Assembly (NCBI GenBank): GCA_009746045.1
Contig: RPFO01001156.1
Coordinates: forward strand, 1 to 47,849
From: Mesostigma viride
Lineage: Eukaryota; Streptophyta; Mesostigmatophyceae; Mesostigmatales; Mesostigmataceae
DNA length: 47,849 nucleotides
Direction of reading: 5' to 3'
In this document: one piece after another, positions 1 to 13,805 of the stretch
Layout of the letters: each line of letters opens with the position of its first letter
How positions within the stretch are numbered: position 1 is the stretch's first letter
Notes under the pieces: model-generated
The model's database searches: none
What the model was told of the DNA's origin: nothing
What the model saw: the letters and a program-made list of their open reading frames with translations, nothing else
Program-made: the position numbers and the translations under genes

Positions 1-122
1 TTCGGCACTTCAGTAATCGTTTTGTTAAGCAGTGGCTGTAGTGGTAATCGTTGTTGTTAATTTACCAAGTACGCCCGGCGCCGATGCCTGAGACGGAGAC
101 GCTCGCCCGCCTTGTGTACAGG

Positions 123-200
123 CATTCACGCCTTAAGTTGGGTTTCGAGGTTTTTGGTCAACCCAACTTCAGGCGTGAACCCAACTTAAGGCGGTGAATG
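123..200. repeat. Imperfect inverted repeat (MITE-like hairpin)
   Basis: Arms CATTCACGCCTTAAGTTGGG (123-142) and its near reverse complement ending at 200 (one extra G) can fold into a stem. A partial third copy of the arm sits in the loop (about 160-178). No coding content is seen. It is probably a remnant of a small foldback element, but no target duplication could be fixed. Confidence 0.55.
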
Positions 201-491
201 ATTCTAATAAATTCTACTAGTTTGAACTTAAGATAATTAAACATACTGTTCTGAACTACTTTGAACTTGGAATGCCAGTACGGCGCCGCGCCGCGCTGAC
301 CCCGCTGCCGGTAGGGTCATTTGCTGCACCAAAAGCCAGCCGCCACACGTGGCCGTGCCAAGCCCAATTTTAATGGCTTGGCTTAAAGCCACACATTGGC
401 CGAGTAAACTGAAGTTTTCATAGTTCGAAACGCCACAAGTGGCCTAGCGCCACTAGTAACGAAAACCTTAAAAAAAAACACTGACTACACT
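201..491. other. Intergenic, nothing recognised
   Basis: AT-rich then GC-rich unique-looking sequence without a convincing reading frame. It forms the outer flank of the 3.6-kb direct repeat that starts at about 492. Confidence 0.5.
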
Positions 492-4127
<3,636 letters not shown>

Positions 4128-4133
<6 letters not shown>

Positions 4134-4636
4134 CAGGTGATACACAACTGCCGCCAGTACAACAGCGGGTCGCTGCGTACCTGCCGTGGGAAGGAGGGGG
4201 GTGATACACAAATACCGTACAGGTGATACACAAATACCGTACAGGTGATACACAACTGCCGCCAGTACAACAGCGGGTCGCTGCGTACCTGCCGCGGGAA
4301 GGAGGGGGTGATACACAAATACCGTACAAGTGATACACAAATACCGTACAAGTGATACACAATTGCAGCCAGGACAACAGCGGGTCGCTGCGTACCTGCC
4401 GCGGGAAGGAGGGGGTGATACACAAATACCGTACAAGTGATACACAAATACCGTACAAGTGATACACAATTGCAGCCAGGACAACAGCGGGTCGCTGCGT
4501 ACCTGCCGTGGGAAGGAGGGGGTGATACACAAATACCGTACAAGTGATACACAAATACCGTACAAGTGATACACAAATACCGTACAAGTGATACACAATT
4601 GCAGCCAGGACAACAGCGGGTCGCTGCGTACCTGCC
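4128..4636. repeat. Complex minisatellite
   Basis: Composite tandem array. One module is GATACACAAATACCGTACA(G/A)GT, about 22 bases in variable copy number. The other is a longer GC-rich module of about 60 bases that contains CAACAGCGGGTCGCTGCGTA and ends in GGAAGGAGGGGG. The same two modules reappear at 47,576-47,849 at the end of the window. Open frames across it (YHLYGICV-type repeats on the minus strand) follow from module lengths and are not genes. Confidence 0.9.
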
Positions 4637-4641
4637 GTCGC

Positions 4642-5213
4642 CCGGCCGAGGGCCTTAACCTGTTAACTCTTTATTCGGAGTGATAGTCAACGACCTATAC
4701 TACCAATAGCTGCCGCATATCAAACATGGGCTTATCATCACGCCCGTCGAGGGCGATGACGGTGACGGTCGTCACCGTCATCGCCCTCGACGGGCCAACA
4801 TCTAAACTCTTCTCTTAATCAACAATCTATATTACCAATAGCCGCCGCCTATCAAACAGATCCTATTCATCACGCGCGTCAACGCCCCGTCATCGCCCCG
4901 TCATCGCCCCGTGATCGCCATGCCGAGCCAGCCGAGGGCCAACCTCTTAACTCTTTACATTTGTATTCGGAGTAGTAGTCAACGACCTATATTACCAATA
5001 GCCGCCGCATATCAAAAAGGTCGTATTCATGACGCCCGTCGAGGGCGATGACGGTGACGCCGTCACCGTCATCGCCCACGGGCCAACATCTAAACTCTTC
5101 TCTTAAATAACAATCTATATTACCAATAGCCGCCGCCTGTCAAACAGATCCTATTCATCACGCGCGTCAACGCCCCGTCATCGCCCCGTCATCGCTCCGT
5201 GATCGCCATGCCG
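4642..5213. repeat. Tandem duplication with ~295-bp unit
   Basis: Two diverged units begin at about 4,642 and 4,937 with GCCGAGGGCC...TTAACTCTTT; a third partial unit starts at 5,804 after an inserted MITE. Each unit has a strong hairpin and a run of CGCCCCGTCAT repeats. No coding potential is seen. Confidence 0.8.
4742..4795. repeat. Perfect 25-bp hairpin
   Basis: Arm 4,742-4,766 (starting GCCCGTCGAGGGCGATGACG) is the exact reverse complement of 4,771-4,795, with a 4-base loop. The second tandem unit keeps a shorter version (5,043-5,059 with 5,061-5,077, 17-bp arms and a 1-base loop). Confidence 0.92.
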
Positions 5214-5800
5214 CACTACATTTCGCCGCCTAGGACACCTTTTTTAGCGGGGAATGTGGGTCGGTCAAGTAGGGGAAAACGGTGGCAGGTCTCCGAGCGT
5301 CAGATACTTGGAAATTTCGTTACGTTCGTATCGAGAGTAGATTTCTGACAATTTTCCTCGTTCGGACAGAGCCACAGTGAATATCAGCATCCGTCCAGTA
5401 CCAAAGCATGGACCTAGCAGAAATTCCGTCAGACATCTCGGAAGTAGCAATTTTTAGTATCGAGCGCACTTGCGCTAGTGTTCAGTACGAATTCGGCCTC
5501 CGTCAGGTCAGCAAGCGGCGTGGGAATATACTGAACTGAACAAAACGGTGGACTGTACTAAGAAATTCGTACTCAAATTTCGTCATCGGAATCGGAGGGA
5601 AATCTTCGACCAAGGACTAGAGATTTCATCAAATTTTCAGAACTGGCCAATTGATGCCAAATGGCGCGATTCTAGATAACAAGTGTTGCTTTACTGGTAT
5701 CCGACGGTGCCGAACTTCGAAATTGAATTTGTAACCCCCGCCGTATTGACGGAACCACATTCTCGCATAAATTGGGTTTCCGCGGTGGCGAAATGTAGTG
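5214..5800. mobile_element. CACTA-like non-autonomous element (MITE), 587 bp
   Basis: Terminal inverted repeats CACTACATTTCGCCGCC (5,214-5,230) and, in reverse complement, CACTACATTTCGCCACC (5,784-5,800) match at 16 of 17 positions. CACTA termini are the hallmark of the CACTA/EnSpm superfamily. The element lies between the second and third unit of a tandem repeat, which makes it a clean insertion. The expected 3-base target duplication is not evident (CCG left, GAC right), so superfamily placement is tentative. No transposase frame is present. Confidence 0.7.
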
Positions 5801-6299
5801 GACTGCCGAGGGCCAACCTCTTAACTCTTTATTCGGAGTAATAGTTAACTGCCGGCATTGCCATACAAGAAGAAGCTCTCGATCCTAGGTATAGACTACC
5901 TCGGGTATCATCATCGTAATTGCTAGCATCGAGATCATTCATACCTACCGACGATGGCCAGCTGCAAAAGAAAAATGTCGACCAACAGACAGGACCTATC
6001 GCCGGGAACCCTCAAGGCAATAAGGGCGAGACAGGCTTTCACCGTTAAGTAAAGTTGTCCACATCGTGCTAAGGAATTTGTGCTAATCTATGAGTACCTA
6101 TATGGACACTTTGTCGCATTTTTTACATGGCAAATAAGCGATGTATGTGTCATCTAGGCTGCCATTGGTGCATGCATGCATGGGCCAGCAATGATGGTCA
6201 GAGGTACATTGTGCCTATGAGATAACCATCGATTTGTTGATCAGCAAGTGATTCATTGCGTGAGACAACAATATGTTTGGGGGCTAAGCTTCTTACATT
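5801..6299. other. Repeat remnant, then nothing recognised
   Basis: The first 50 bases are a third partial copy of the 4.6-kb tandem unit. The rest has no convincing coding frame or repeat. Confidence 0.5.
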
Positions 6300-6650
6300 G
6301 GTCACATTGAATTGAATTGAATTGTAACATAACTCCGTTGGGAGTATATGTAGCACATAGCCCTTGAGAGGGGGCATATGGCCTATCATACATCCTAAGC
6401 TACTTCCTGCAAGGGTGGGGATGTAAAGGACCCTTGCTCTAGGTGCACCACGGCACTTGCATCCCCATGATCTTCAAGCTATGCCCAGCGAAGGGGGAGC
6501 CTGTCATGGGGGGAAGATCAGCATAGCTATACAAAAGCTAGGGCATGGCGTCTCAGCAGAGAGTTACTCCCTGCATGGGCACAACATAACTAAATTTTTT
6601 TTTTCATTGATCACATGGCCCGCCATAATTGTTTTCTTATGTGTTTAAGG
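6300..6650 (-). mobile_element. Retroposon 3'-end fragment with AATTC tail
   Basis: Read on the minus strand, this ends in a CTCCCAACGGAG stem-loop motif followed by an (AATTC)n-like tail at about 6,300-6,318. About 280 bases are clearly homologous to 8,995-9,270, which lies downstream of the ORF1-like gene. That makes it a 5'-truncated copy of the same retroposon family, the usual outcome of target-primed reverse transcription (inference). Confidence 0.65.
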
Positions 6651-6858
6651 TTAGGGCTCTATTCATGACTGAACGTCATGAACGTGCTCTATTCATGACA
6701 TTGATTAATTGATTTTAATTAGTCTCATGTCCATGTTGGGGGACCGGGATCTCTGAATTCCCCAAAGAAGATATAGTGGAAGTCCCCCAAGACGTCAATA
6801 TCCGTCAAGACGTCAATAACTACATGTATGTCCACAGCTCAGCTATTAGTCTAAAATT

Positions 6859-8635
6859 GTCCCAATGTCCAGGAAAAGGCCTCAATTGAGGCCTTTTTTA
6901 TATTGGGTGTTGCATGCAGCCATACAACTTTTTTCCAAATATGAGCATAGGCCATGCATTATTATGATTGTTTTGGGGTTGCCAGCACTTAACATCAGTC
7001 ATATAGCCCCAATACCTATTTAATTATGATTTAACAAAACAGGGTGTCGCTGCGGTGGCACCATAAACACAGCATGACCATAGATGCAAGCAGAAAAAAG
7101 GCGCTAGTACTCAGTTCCCTCTGCCTCTTAGGTGTCTTTTGGACCTTACGAGGTTTCCCCACAACACGGTAAGCATGGCATGACATGGCATGCTCCCCAA
7201 GGGACGCCTCATACACTATTGCACGGCCGGGGCTGTCGCGCAGCACTGCAGGCAGCAACAGCCTGCCATGGGTACTGCACGTAACCATGAGGAATCCAAA
7301 GCCTCTATTACAAACACGCACAAGGATCATGCATTATAATGATAGGTGTGACCTTCCAAGCGCTTAGCTTCACTCACATAGCCCCAATATCTACGTTGTT
7401 ACGGTATATTCTGACAGGGGTTTGCTGCCGCGGCAGCAGATGAACAGCACATGGCAAGATATACAAGCATAACTGGACACCATTTGCACTGTCTTCTAGA
7501 CCTCTAGCTTGATTTTAAGCTTTGCAAGGGTTGCCTGAGACATGGCCAGCATGGCAGGAACTGCCATGCTTCTTATGGAAAGCAAACACGTCTACACGGT
7601 GGGGGCCAGCCGCAGAGCACTGCACGAAGTACTGTAGCCTGCCTTACGTCACCTCGGCACTAGGCGCCGATAGGCAGCTAAAAACTGGCGATATCACAAG
7701 CAAATCGATGCCATTCCCTTTCTACCCCCAGGACGCACTTACCTTTCACACCCCTCACACCCGGGATCACTAAGCACGCATATGCGTTGGCGCTGAACGT
7801 GGCTGCATCAGAAAAGCTGTTCAAGCTCGGCGTTTTCATGTTGTCCGGAAGCGATGCAGCCCGCTAATCTGGCCGGACAGACGCTCCATGCGTCGTCCAT
7901 TGACGTATGAAAGCGGCTGCAGCGGCCTCACCAGCGCTGTTCGCATAATTGCGCTCCCATATCTGGGGGCGCGCGCGCGTTTATTGTCCGCAAACCAGTT
8001 TTTCCTAGCTAAAAACACCCCTTCCTCTACCTATGGATTCACGACAAAAGGCTCGAATATAACCAGCGCCCCTTTAGTCACGGCTGCCCCAACATCCCCC
8101 CCCGCCGTTCCGCTAGTCTCCTTCCCAACATATCGAAGCATCGTCCTGCTGGCAGGCGCACTATCAACGCCATCTACGCCCCATCTGAACTTCACTAACC
8201 TGGCATTCAGCACTCAAATAACGACCCCACGAATTTATAAATCGACTTTTGACACATTTAGCGGTCGGGCTAGCTTCAAGGATAAATTATCTGCCCAACG
8301 CGCTCCATACTGCTCGAAATGATGCACGAACGTGGCCATACGGTCCATTTTACTCGAGGCCGCCATGGTCGTGCATTCGTGAAAATTCCTCGTCCCGTTG
8401 CACGAAAGTGGCCAAAATAGGTACTTTTCCACCTCACGTATTTTTCAGTAACCGTCGACCCCTGTCGACCCCAACGGGTCAGGACGCTCAGCACATGTAC
8501 CAGATTCGCGCCACTGGGGCCGGACGACCCATAGGACCGGTCCTTCCCGCCAAAATACCGTACTTTGTGAGATCTTGGTAAAAAAGGCCTCAATTGAGCC
8601 AAAAGGCCTCAATTGAGGCCTCTGGACAAATAGAC
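6859..8635. mobile_element. Element with palindromic inverted ends (~1.78 kb)
   Basis: Left end TTGTCCCAATGTCCAGG followed by the palindrome AAGGCCTCAATTGAGGCCTT mirrors a right end carrying the same palindrome, then CTGGACAAATAGACAA. The right end carries a second, partial palindrome copy (8,584-8,600). Interior frames (for example 144 codons from 7,888) have no recognisable domain. The class and target duplication are not determined. Confidence 0.5.
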
Positions 8636-8972
8636 AAAATATGGGCCTCGAGCTAATCTTGCACGCAAGCAATGCCTATCATCAAGGATGAATTAATGCC
8701 TATCAACAAGGAGACAATCATGCTTGTTAAATTTCCTAGGACCCACAACTGGGGGGTCGTAGTCTTTGACAATGTCCGCCTGGGCAACGCTACTAATCCT
8801 ACATATCCGAGGTCCCATGTATGAATAAGAGGGGTTGAGCGGATGACGCCAACAGTGTCTGTGCTCTGCATGTCAGCTAAAATCATATCGCGGAGACAAA
8901 CATATGGCGGTATGTCCAATGTTGGCCACTGCGTCGCCTAACAGGTTGTTACATGGTCGGCAAGGGCCTGAC

Positions 8973-10860
8973 CATTAATTAATTAATTAATTATCAACAT
9001 CACTCCGTTGGGAGTAGATGTAGCACATAGCCCTGAGAAGGGGCATATGGCTTTTAATACATTCTAGGCTACTTCATGCAAGGGTGGGAATGTAAGCTAC
9101 CCCTGCTCTAGGTGCACCAGGGCACCCGCACCCTCATGGTCTATCACGCTATGCCCGGGTAAGGGGGGAGCATGCCTGTGAGGGGGAAGATCATCATGGC
9201 TATACAAAAACTAGAGCGTGGCATCTCAGCAGAGAGCAGCTCTCTGCATGGGCACAGCATTACTAAATAAAAACTAGGCATCGTCTGGGGTGTGGCTCAT
9301 CATAGGCACACAGGTACATGAGTAAAAAGGCTAGGCCTCAGCTGGTATAGTGCCTGTAGTAGGCGGGCATGTACAAGGCCACTGTCTAACTATTCTACAC
9401 TACTGCTGTATTCCCCTAGGCGGGGGCTGGGGTTGCTGGGGCCGCGGTGGTCGAGGGGGTCGCTTGCCAGGGCTTGTGGCCGACGTAGATGGCCGCCCCC
9501 TTCCAGTACACCGGCTGGCCCGCCTTGGTCTGCCGGAGCTGGAGGTAGGTCGGCCATAGCTCCCGTCGCCGTTGTTGCTGTGCCAGGGTCAAGTCGTCGT
9601 CAAGGGTGAAGAGAGTCTTCTCGAGCCGCTTGCGGCGTCTGAGAAAAGAAATCTTGTCCGCCGGGGTCTTAAAGGTGAGAAGGAGCGGGGGCGGCCCGGC
9701 CTTACCCCGCGCGCGGGGAAGGCGGTGGGCGGCCAGCTCGATCTCACCAGTAAGGCCCATGCGATCAAGGATTTCTCTCTCAAAAGCACGCGCAAGCTTC
9801 TCGGAATTCTCACCTTCCTCCATCTTGAGATTCTTGACAATGACGTTGAGGCTGCGCTTGGCGAGCTCGGCCTCCTCGCGGAGGTCAAGCGTCTGCCGCT
9901 GGAGCTGGGCTGCGACGGCGGAGGTGGTGGAGGTGGTATGTTGCTTAAGCATGTCCGCCCAGGTCGTGATGGGAGGAGCATCGCCGGCCAGGCCAGCCGG
10001 GGCTGGCTTGGCGGCAATGTCCTTCACTGCCTGGGCGGTGAGGCCTGCTGTGTTCTGCAAGACCTCGATAGCGATGGCATTATCCTTGAGGCGCTGGTCG
10101 ATGTCACGGAGCTGGGCGGTGATGGAGTCGGTGGAGGGGGGGGGGGTGGAGGCGAGGAGGGTGGCGGTGGCGGTGGGGATGGTGGGAAGCTCAGCAGCCA
10201 GCGTGCCGCCAAGTGCCGCCACATCTGCGGCAAGAGGGGTCACGTGCTGCTCGAAAGCTTCCTTGAGGAGGGTGCGGATGGAGGCTTCGGAGGGGAAGGG
10301 GGGCGGTTTGGGAGCCCAGATCTCGGATTCGGAGCGTCCAACAAGGGAGCAGAGGGCGAAGCGTTGGAGCTTGGGGCGACTCATGCGGTGGATGATTGGG
10401 AGAGCCTCGGCGGGGTCGACAAGCCGGCCATCACCAGGCCAGCGTCCACGGTTGTGGGACGTGAGGTGCACGCACAGGGCTAGAAGCGAGGCGTGCGAGC
10501 CGAAAAACAAGTCTTCCATGAACCAACCGGCGCTGCGTTGCCAGAAGCCGGGGCTGTTGATGTCAAAGGAGCGCTCTTCCCAGGGCGGCTCAGCAGAGCG
10601 ACTGCGCTTAGGTTCAGGCGATGCTGATGGCGAGGCGAGCCCGGGAGGCTGGGCGAGCACCAGTGCGCTACTAGTGTCACCGTTGCCATCTGGGCCGGTT
10701 GGCGAAGCTGCAGCCGGGGCTGCAGACGTATTTTCATTGCTAAGCGCAGCCGCCAGGCTGCGTTGCGTCGAGAGGCGTTTGCTCATCGTATATTGCGTAA
10801 TAGCGTCGGAAAATTATATCAGCATGTGCGTCTTAGAAAGACGAAGCGATTGTGATATTC
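8973..10860 (-). mobile_element. ORF1-only LINE-type retroposon
   Basis: Minus-strand order is an intact ORF1-like gene (10,786-9,416), a ~430-base 3' untranslated region homologous to the 6.3-kb fragment, the CTCCCAACGGAG stem-loop motif (about 9,003-9,014), and an AATTAATTAATTAATT tail (8,973-8,992). No reverse transcriptase follows, so the unit is either non-autonomous or a copy lacking ORF2. The 5' limit is approximate. Confidence 0.65.
9416..10786 (-). CDS. LINE ORF1p-like nucleic-acid-binding protein
   Basis: 456 codons, intact. In known LINEs, ORF1 proteins trimerise through a coiled coil and bind the element RNA in ribonucleoprotein particles. Here an Ala/Pro/Ser-rich N-terminus (1-75) is followed by a region starting PPWEERSFDINSPGFW, a heptad-rich helical stretch (about 200-300), and a C-terminal block beginning RSLNVIVKNL with AAHRLPRARG and PLLLTFKTPADK. 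That block resembles the RRM plus C-terminal domain arrangement of L1-type ORF1p (Transposase_22-like pattern). The protein ends in a Thr/Ala/Pro tail. The long plus-strand frames opposite (9,572-10,868) are Gly/Arg-rich shadows. Family assignment is by motif resemblance only; a domesticated derivative cannot be excluded. Confidence 0.75.
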   Translation of the reverse strand: MSKRLSTQRSLAAALSNENTSAAPAAASPTGPDGNGDTSSALVLAQPPGLASPSASPEPKRSRSAEPPWEERSFDINSPGFWQRSAGWFMEDLFFGSHASLLALCVHLTSHNRGRWPGDGRLVDPAEALPIIHRMSRPKLQRFALCSLVGRSESEIWAPKPPPFPSEASIRTLLKEAFEQHVTPLAADVAALGGTLAAELPTIPTATATLLASTPPPSTDSITAQLRDIDQRLKDNAIAIEVLQNTAGLTAQAVKDIAAKPAPAGLAGDAPPITTWADMLKQHTTSTTSAVAAQLQRQTLDLREEAELAKRSLNVIVKNLKMEEGENSEKLARAFEREILDRMGLTGEIELAAHRLPRARGKAGPPPLLLTFKTPADKISFLRRRKRLEKTLFTLDDDLTLAQQQRRRELWPTYLQLRQTKAGQPVYWKGAAIYVGHKPWQATPSTTAAPATPAPA

Positions 10861-11398
10861 ACAGCTGAATTCGGCGCTCAAACGTGAAAGTTATGAGCTC
10901 CGACAGCCATGGCTACCTCGTGGCTCGTGGCTCGTGTCTACCTAATTGGCCTGACCATGTAAGAAGATATCTCCCTGGCTGGCCAGTCCACAAGGAACCA
11001 GCAGGGACCTCATCTGAATCAACCTGATTTATTAACTAACTACTTAATTCATTTATTAAACTCATGCCCCCATTAGGGAGTCAAGGAGCATTAGTTAACC
11101 CCGATTCATTCATTAATTAATTATTTAAACACGTGCTCCCGTTGGGGAGTCACGGAGCACCGAAGTGCTTTTAATGCCTGTGTGTGCACAACAGGAGAAA
11201 GGGCAGAGACCCCCACTCTCCTTCATGCCTAAGGCATGCCACAGCTGCATTCGGGAACGCTAGCTAAACGGACACGATAACAATCCAGAAATCTGTGGGT
11301 GCAATAAGACTCATGTGAGCATGGCATAACACTAGGAGCGTGGGCAAGTAATCTCATCATAGCCAGGACGTAGCATGGCTGTACTAGGACTATACCCC
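10861..11398. other. Retroposon tails and repeat debris
   Basis: Two copies of a retroposon-end motif occur at about 11,064-11,125 and 11,130-11,165: a GGGAGTCA(A/C)GGAGCA core, the first followed by TTAACCCCGATTCATTCATT. Both abut ATTAATTAATT-type tails. The second CCCGTTGGGGAGTCACGGAG copy matches, in reverse complement, 38,055-38,085. No gene is seen. Confidence 0.55.
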
Positions 11399-12296
11399 GA
11401 TGGATGGATGGATGGATGGATGGATGGATGGATGGATGGATGGATGGATGGATGGATGGATGGATGGATGGATGGATGGATGGATGGATGGATGGATGGA
11501 TGGATGGATGGATGGATGGATGGATGGATGGATGGATGGATGGATGGATGGATGGATGGATGGATGGATGGATGGATGGATGGATGGATGGATGGATGGA
11601 TGGATGGATGGATGGATGGATGGATGGATGGATGGATGGATGGATGGATGGATGGATGGATGGATGGATGGATGGATGGATGGATGGATGGATGGATGGA
11701 TGGATGGATGGATGGATGGATGGATGGATGGATGGATGGATGGATGGATGGATGGATGGATGGATGGATGGATGGATGGATGGATGGATGGATGGATGGA
11801 TGGATGGATGGATGGATGGATGGATGGATGGATGGATGGATGGATGGATGGATGGATGGATGGATGGATGGATGGATGGATGGATGGATGGATGGATGGA
11901 TGGATGGATGGATGGATGGATGGATGGATGGATGGATGGATGGATGGATGGATGGATGGATGGATGGATGGATGGATGGATGGATGGATGGATGGATGGA
12001 TGGATGGATGGATGGATGGATGGATGGATGGATGGATGGATGGATGGATGGATGGATGGATGGATGGATGGATGGATGGATGGATGGATGGATGGATGGA
12101 TGGATGGATGGATGGATGGATGGATGGATGGATGGATGGATGGATGGATGGATGGATGGATGGATGGATGGATGGATGGATGGATGGATGGATGGATGGA
12201 TGGATGGATGGATGGATGGATGGATGGATGGATGGATGGATGGATGGATGGATGGATGGATGGATGGATGGATGGATGGATGGATGGATGGATGGA
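11399..12296. repeat. Perfect (GGAT)n microsatellite, ~224 units
   Basis: About 897 bases of uninterrupted TGGA/GGAT tetranucleotide; no deviation was seen in any line of the sequence. It follows the word ACCCCGA, the same word that borders a short (CCAT)4 tract at 38,030-38,046 on the opposite strand and precedes the TCAT tail at 11,121. The array therefore probably began as a retroposon tail and expanded (inference). The long frames MDGW/IHPS are translation of the repeat. Confidence 0.97.
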
Positions 12297-12423
12297 AGTC
12301 CGTAAGTACTTGCGTGTCATGCGCATGGGCATGTTTATAGTACTATGCTAATCTCTATAGAAACATAATTACACGGAAGTTACAAATCTCATCTGCATCA
12401 TGCCCCAAGACACTACATTAAAC

Positions 12424-12500
12424 AATCAAATAAAATTATAACATGCCTCCGTTGGGAGATCATGTAGCACATATTCCTTGCTGAATGGGTGGAGGTGGGT
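12424..12500 (-). repeat. Retroposon 3'-end motif
   Basis: On the minus strand, TGTGCTACATGATCTCCCAACGGAG is followed by an AT-rich tail, matching the family end at 6.3 and 9.0 kb. It lies about 60 bases downstream of the open frame at 12,553-12,792. Confidence 0.5.
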
Positions 12501-12552
12501 CAAGCCGCGACATCGAAATAAGCTAACTCTAAGCTATCTAGTCTACAAAATC

Positions 12553-12792
12553 CTAACTACACTTCTCCCCAAAGCGCCCCTTCCGCTTTGGGGGAGGGGG
12601 CTTACCCACAGGGGCTGGCGTGTGAGCCGGGACATTGGTCTTCCACCTCTTCTTGTTCTGCATAGGAACAGAGAGCGAAGAAATGCGGTGTGGGGACCCC
12701 TTCTCGTGGTAATGCGTTACATGTACTCCCCACCGGGCTTTGCTCTTCATGGGTTCATAAAGACAACAATTATTCAGTAAGAATTTAACAAA
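12553..12792 (-). CDS. Possible C-terminal coding fragment, unrecognised
   Basis: An open frame of about 79 codons without an upstream stop until about 12,793; the first ATG gives 65 codons. It is basic and proline-rich at the end (KPPPPKRKGRFGEKC) with a WGVHVTHYHEKG segment. It sits just upstream of a retroposon 3'-end motif, so it could be the end of a retroposon ORF, or a last exon of a host gene. Function is unknown. Confidence 0.35.
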   Translation of the reverse strand, partial: FVKFLLNNCCLYEPMKSKARWGVHVTHYHEKGSPHRISSLSVPMQNKKRWKTNVPAHTPAPVGKPPPPKRKGRFGEKCS

Positions 12793-12910
12793 TTAGGAAC
12801 ATATATCCGTTGGGAGTCACTGTTACACATATACCTGAAAAGGGGCATATGATTTTTAATACATTCTGAGCTTCAACCTGCAGGTGCATGGGTTTAGTTA
12901 ACTGCCACCT
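12785..12910 (-). repeat. Second retroposon 3'-end motif
   Basis: TATATCCGTTGGGAGTCACT followed by CACATATACCTGAAAAGGGGCATATG matches the family ends at 6.3 and 9.0 kb (plus-strand view). The unit is truncated after about 100 bases. Confidence 0.5.
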
Positions 12911-12913
12911 ATA

Positions 12914-13073
12914 CTAGAGGCCTGACATGGGGTGGAGCTTCAGTGCTTCCCCGCCTTCTCCTTCTCCCACACTGGGTGCTCCGCCTCCTTCTTCTCCGGA
13001 CCGGCCTGACCGTGGGTGCACCGGCCCCGCCTCCTTCTCCTCACGGGACGATTCGCGCTCCACGCACATGTGG
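12914..13073 (-). CDS. Candidate terminal exon of a host gene
   Basis: An open frame of 53 codons (glutamate/glycine-rich, starting HMCVERESSREEKEAG, ending at a TAG at 12,914-12,916). It is preceded on the minus strand by a plausible acceptor: a CTAAC branch-point-like word, then TGATGCTGCAG directly before the frame. Opposite plus-strand Ser/Pro codons are the shadow. No domain was recognised. Phase to an upstream donor is not fixed; one candidate is GAG|GTACGC near 13,366. Confidence 0.35.
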
Positions 13074-13140
13074 CTGCAGCATCAGTTAGCACGGGCAAGA
13101 CATAGCAGTAACCGCGCTATGGCTGTTCTAGCACCAGCCT

Positions 13141-13805
13141 AGCAGACTGCCATGATTACTCAGCAAACCCACGACAGCTAAACCCTTGGCTGTCACAACC
13201 AGTCCATGCATCATTAAGTATGGGTACGGGGAAAGCTTCCCGCGTATCCATGGCCATATGAATGACAGGGCAACACAACAACTTGCACCCTAGCCCCCCG
13301 TGCAAACACAAGAACGTGGGGCGTGGCTTCCACGCCCCATCCGCCATGCATGACAGCGCGTACCTCACTCGCATTCACACCGGGCGGCATCCCAGCGCCG
13401 TTGCTGTCCCCATGTGACACGTCGGCTGATTGGGTTAAGCAGATACACAGAAGAGTCTGATGTAAACCGCTAAAACCCAAACCCATGCAGAACACAGTCA
13501 AGGACGCGTGCATGTCAAGCCATGCCAATCGTGAACCGTACAGCAATTTACTTTTCAAGCCTGAAGAGGCGGATAGCAGTTAGTAGCCTGGAAGAGGTTA
13601 CAGGGGCACATGTCCATTAGCGAGCGGAACAACACAGCATACACCCTACAAGCGTACCGCACAATGTCCTCCTGCAATTGTCTGCCGAGCTCCCAAATTT
13701 CCCGGAGACATCTCCACTGCTCTCATGACGATTGCAAATGCTTCATGCCGCAGACATCTCCACTGCTCTCATGGCGATTGCAAATGCTTCATGCCGCACC
13801 TCTGC
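13141..13805. other. Intronic or intergenic sequence
   Basis: No convincing long frame. A short exon-like stretch on the minus strand (about 13,366-13,425) has an acceptor-like CCCAATCAG and a donor-like GAG|GTACGC. At 13,713-13,800 a ~49-base unit with CATCTCCACTGCTCTCATGG is duplicated. Confidence 0.4.

Noticed and set aside
7888-8322. 144-codon plus frame
   Set aside because: Composition is unremarkable, no domain, overlaps other open frames, and it lies within an inverted-end element; not supported as a gene.
9572-10868. Long plus-strand frames (303 and 420 codons)
   Set aside because: They are GC-rich antisense shadows of the ORF1p-like gene, which has the recognisable domain pattern.
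11229-12351. Frames of 300-370 codons (MDGW and IHPS repeats)
   Set aside because: They are direct translation of the GGAT microsatellite on both strands.
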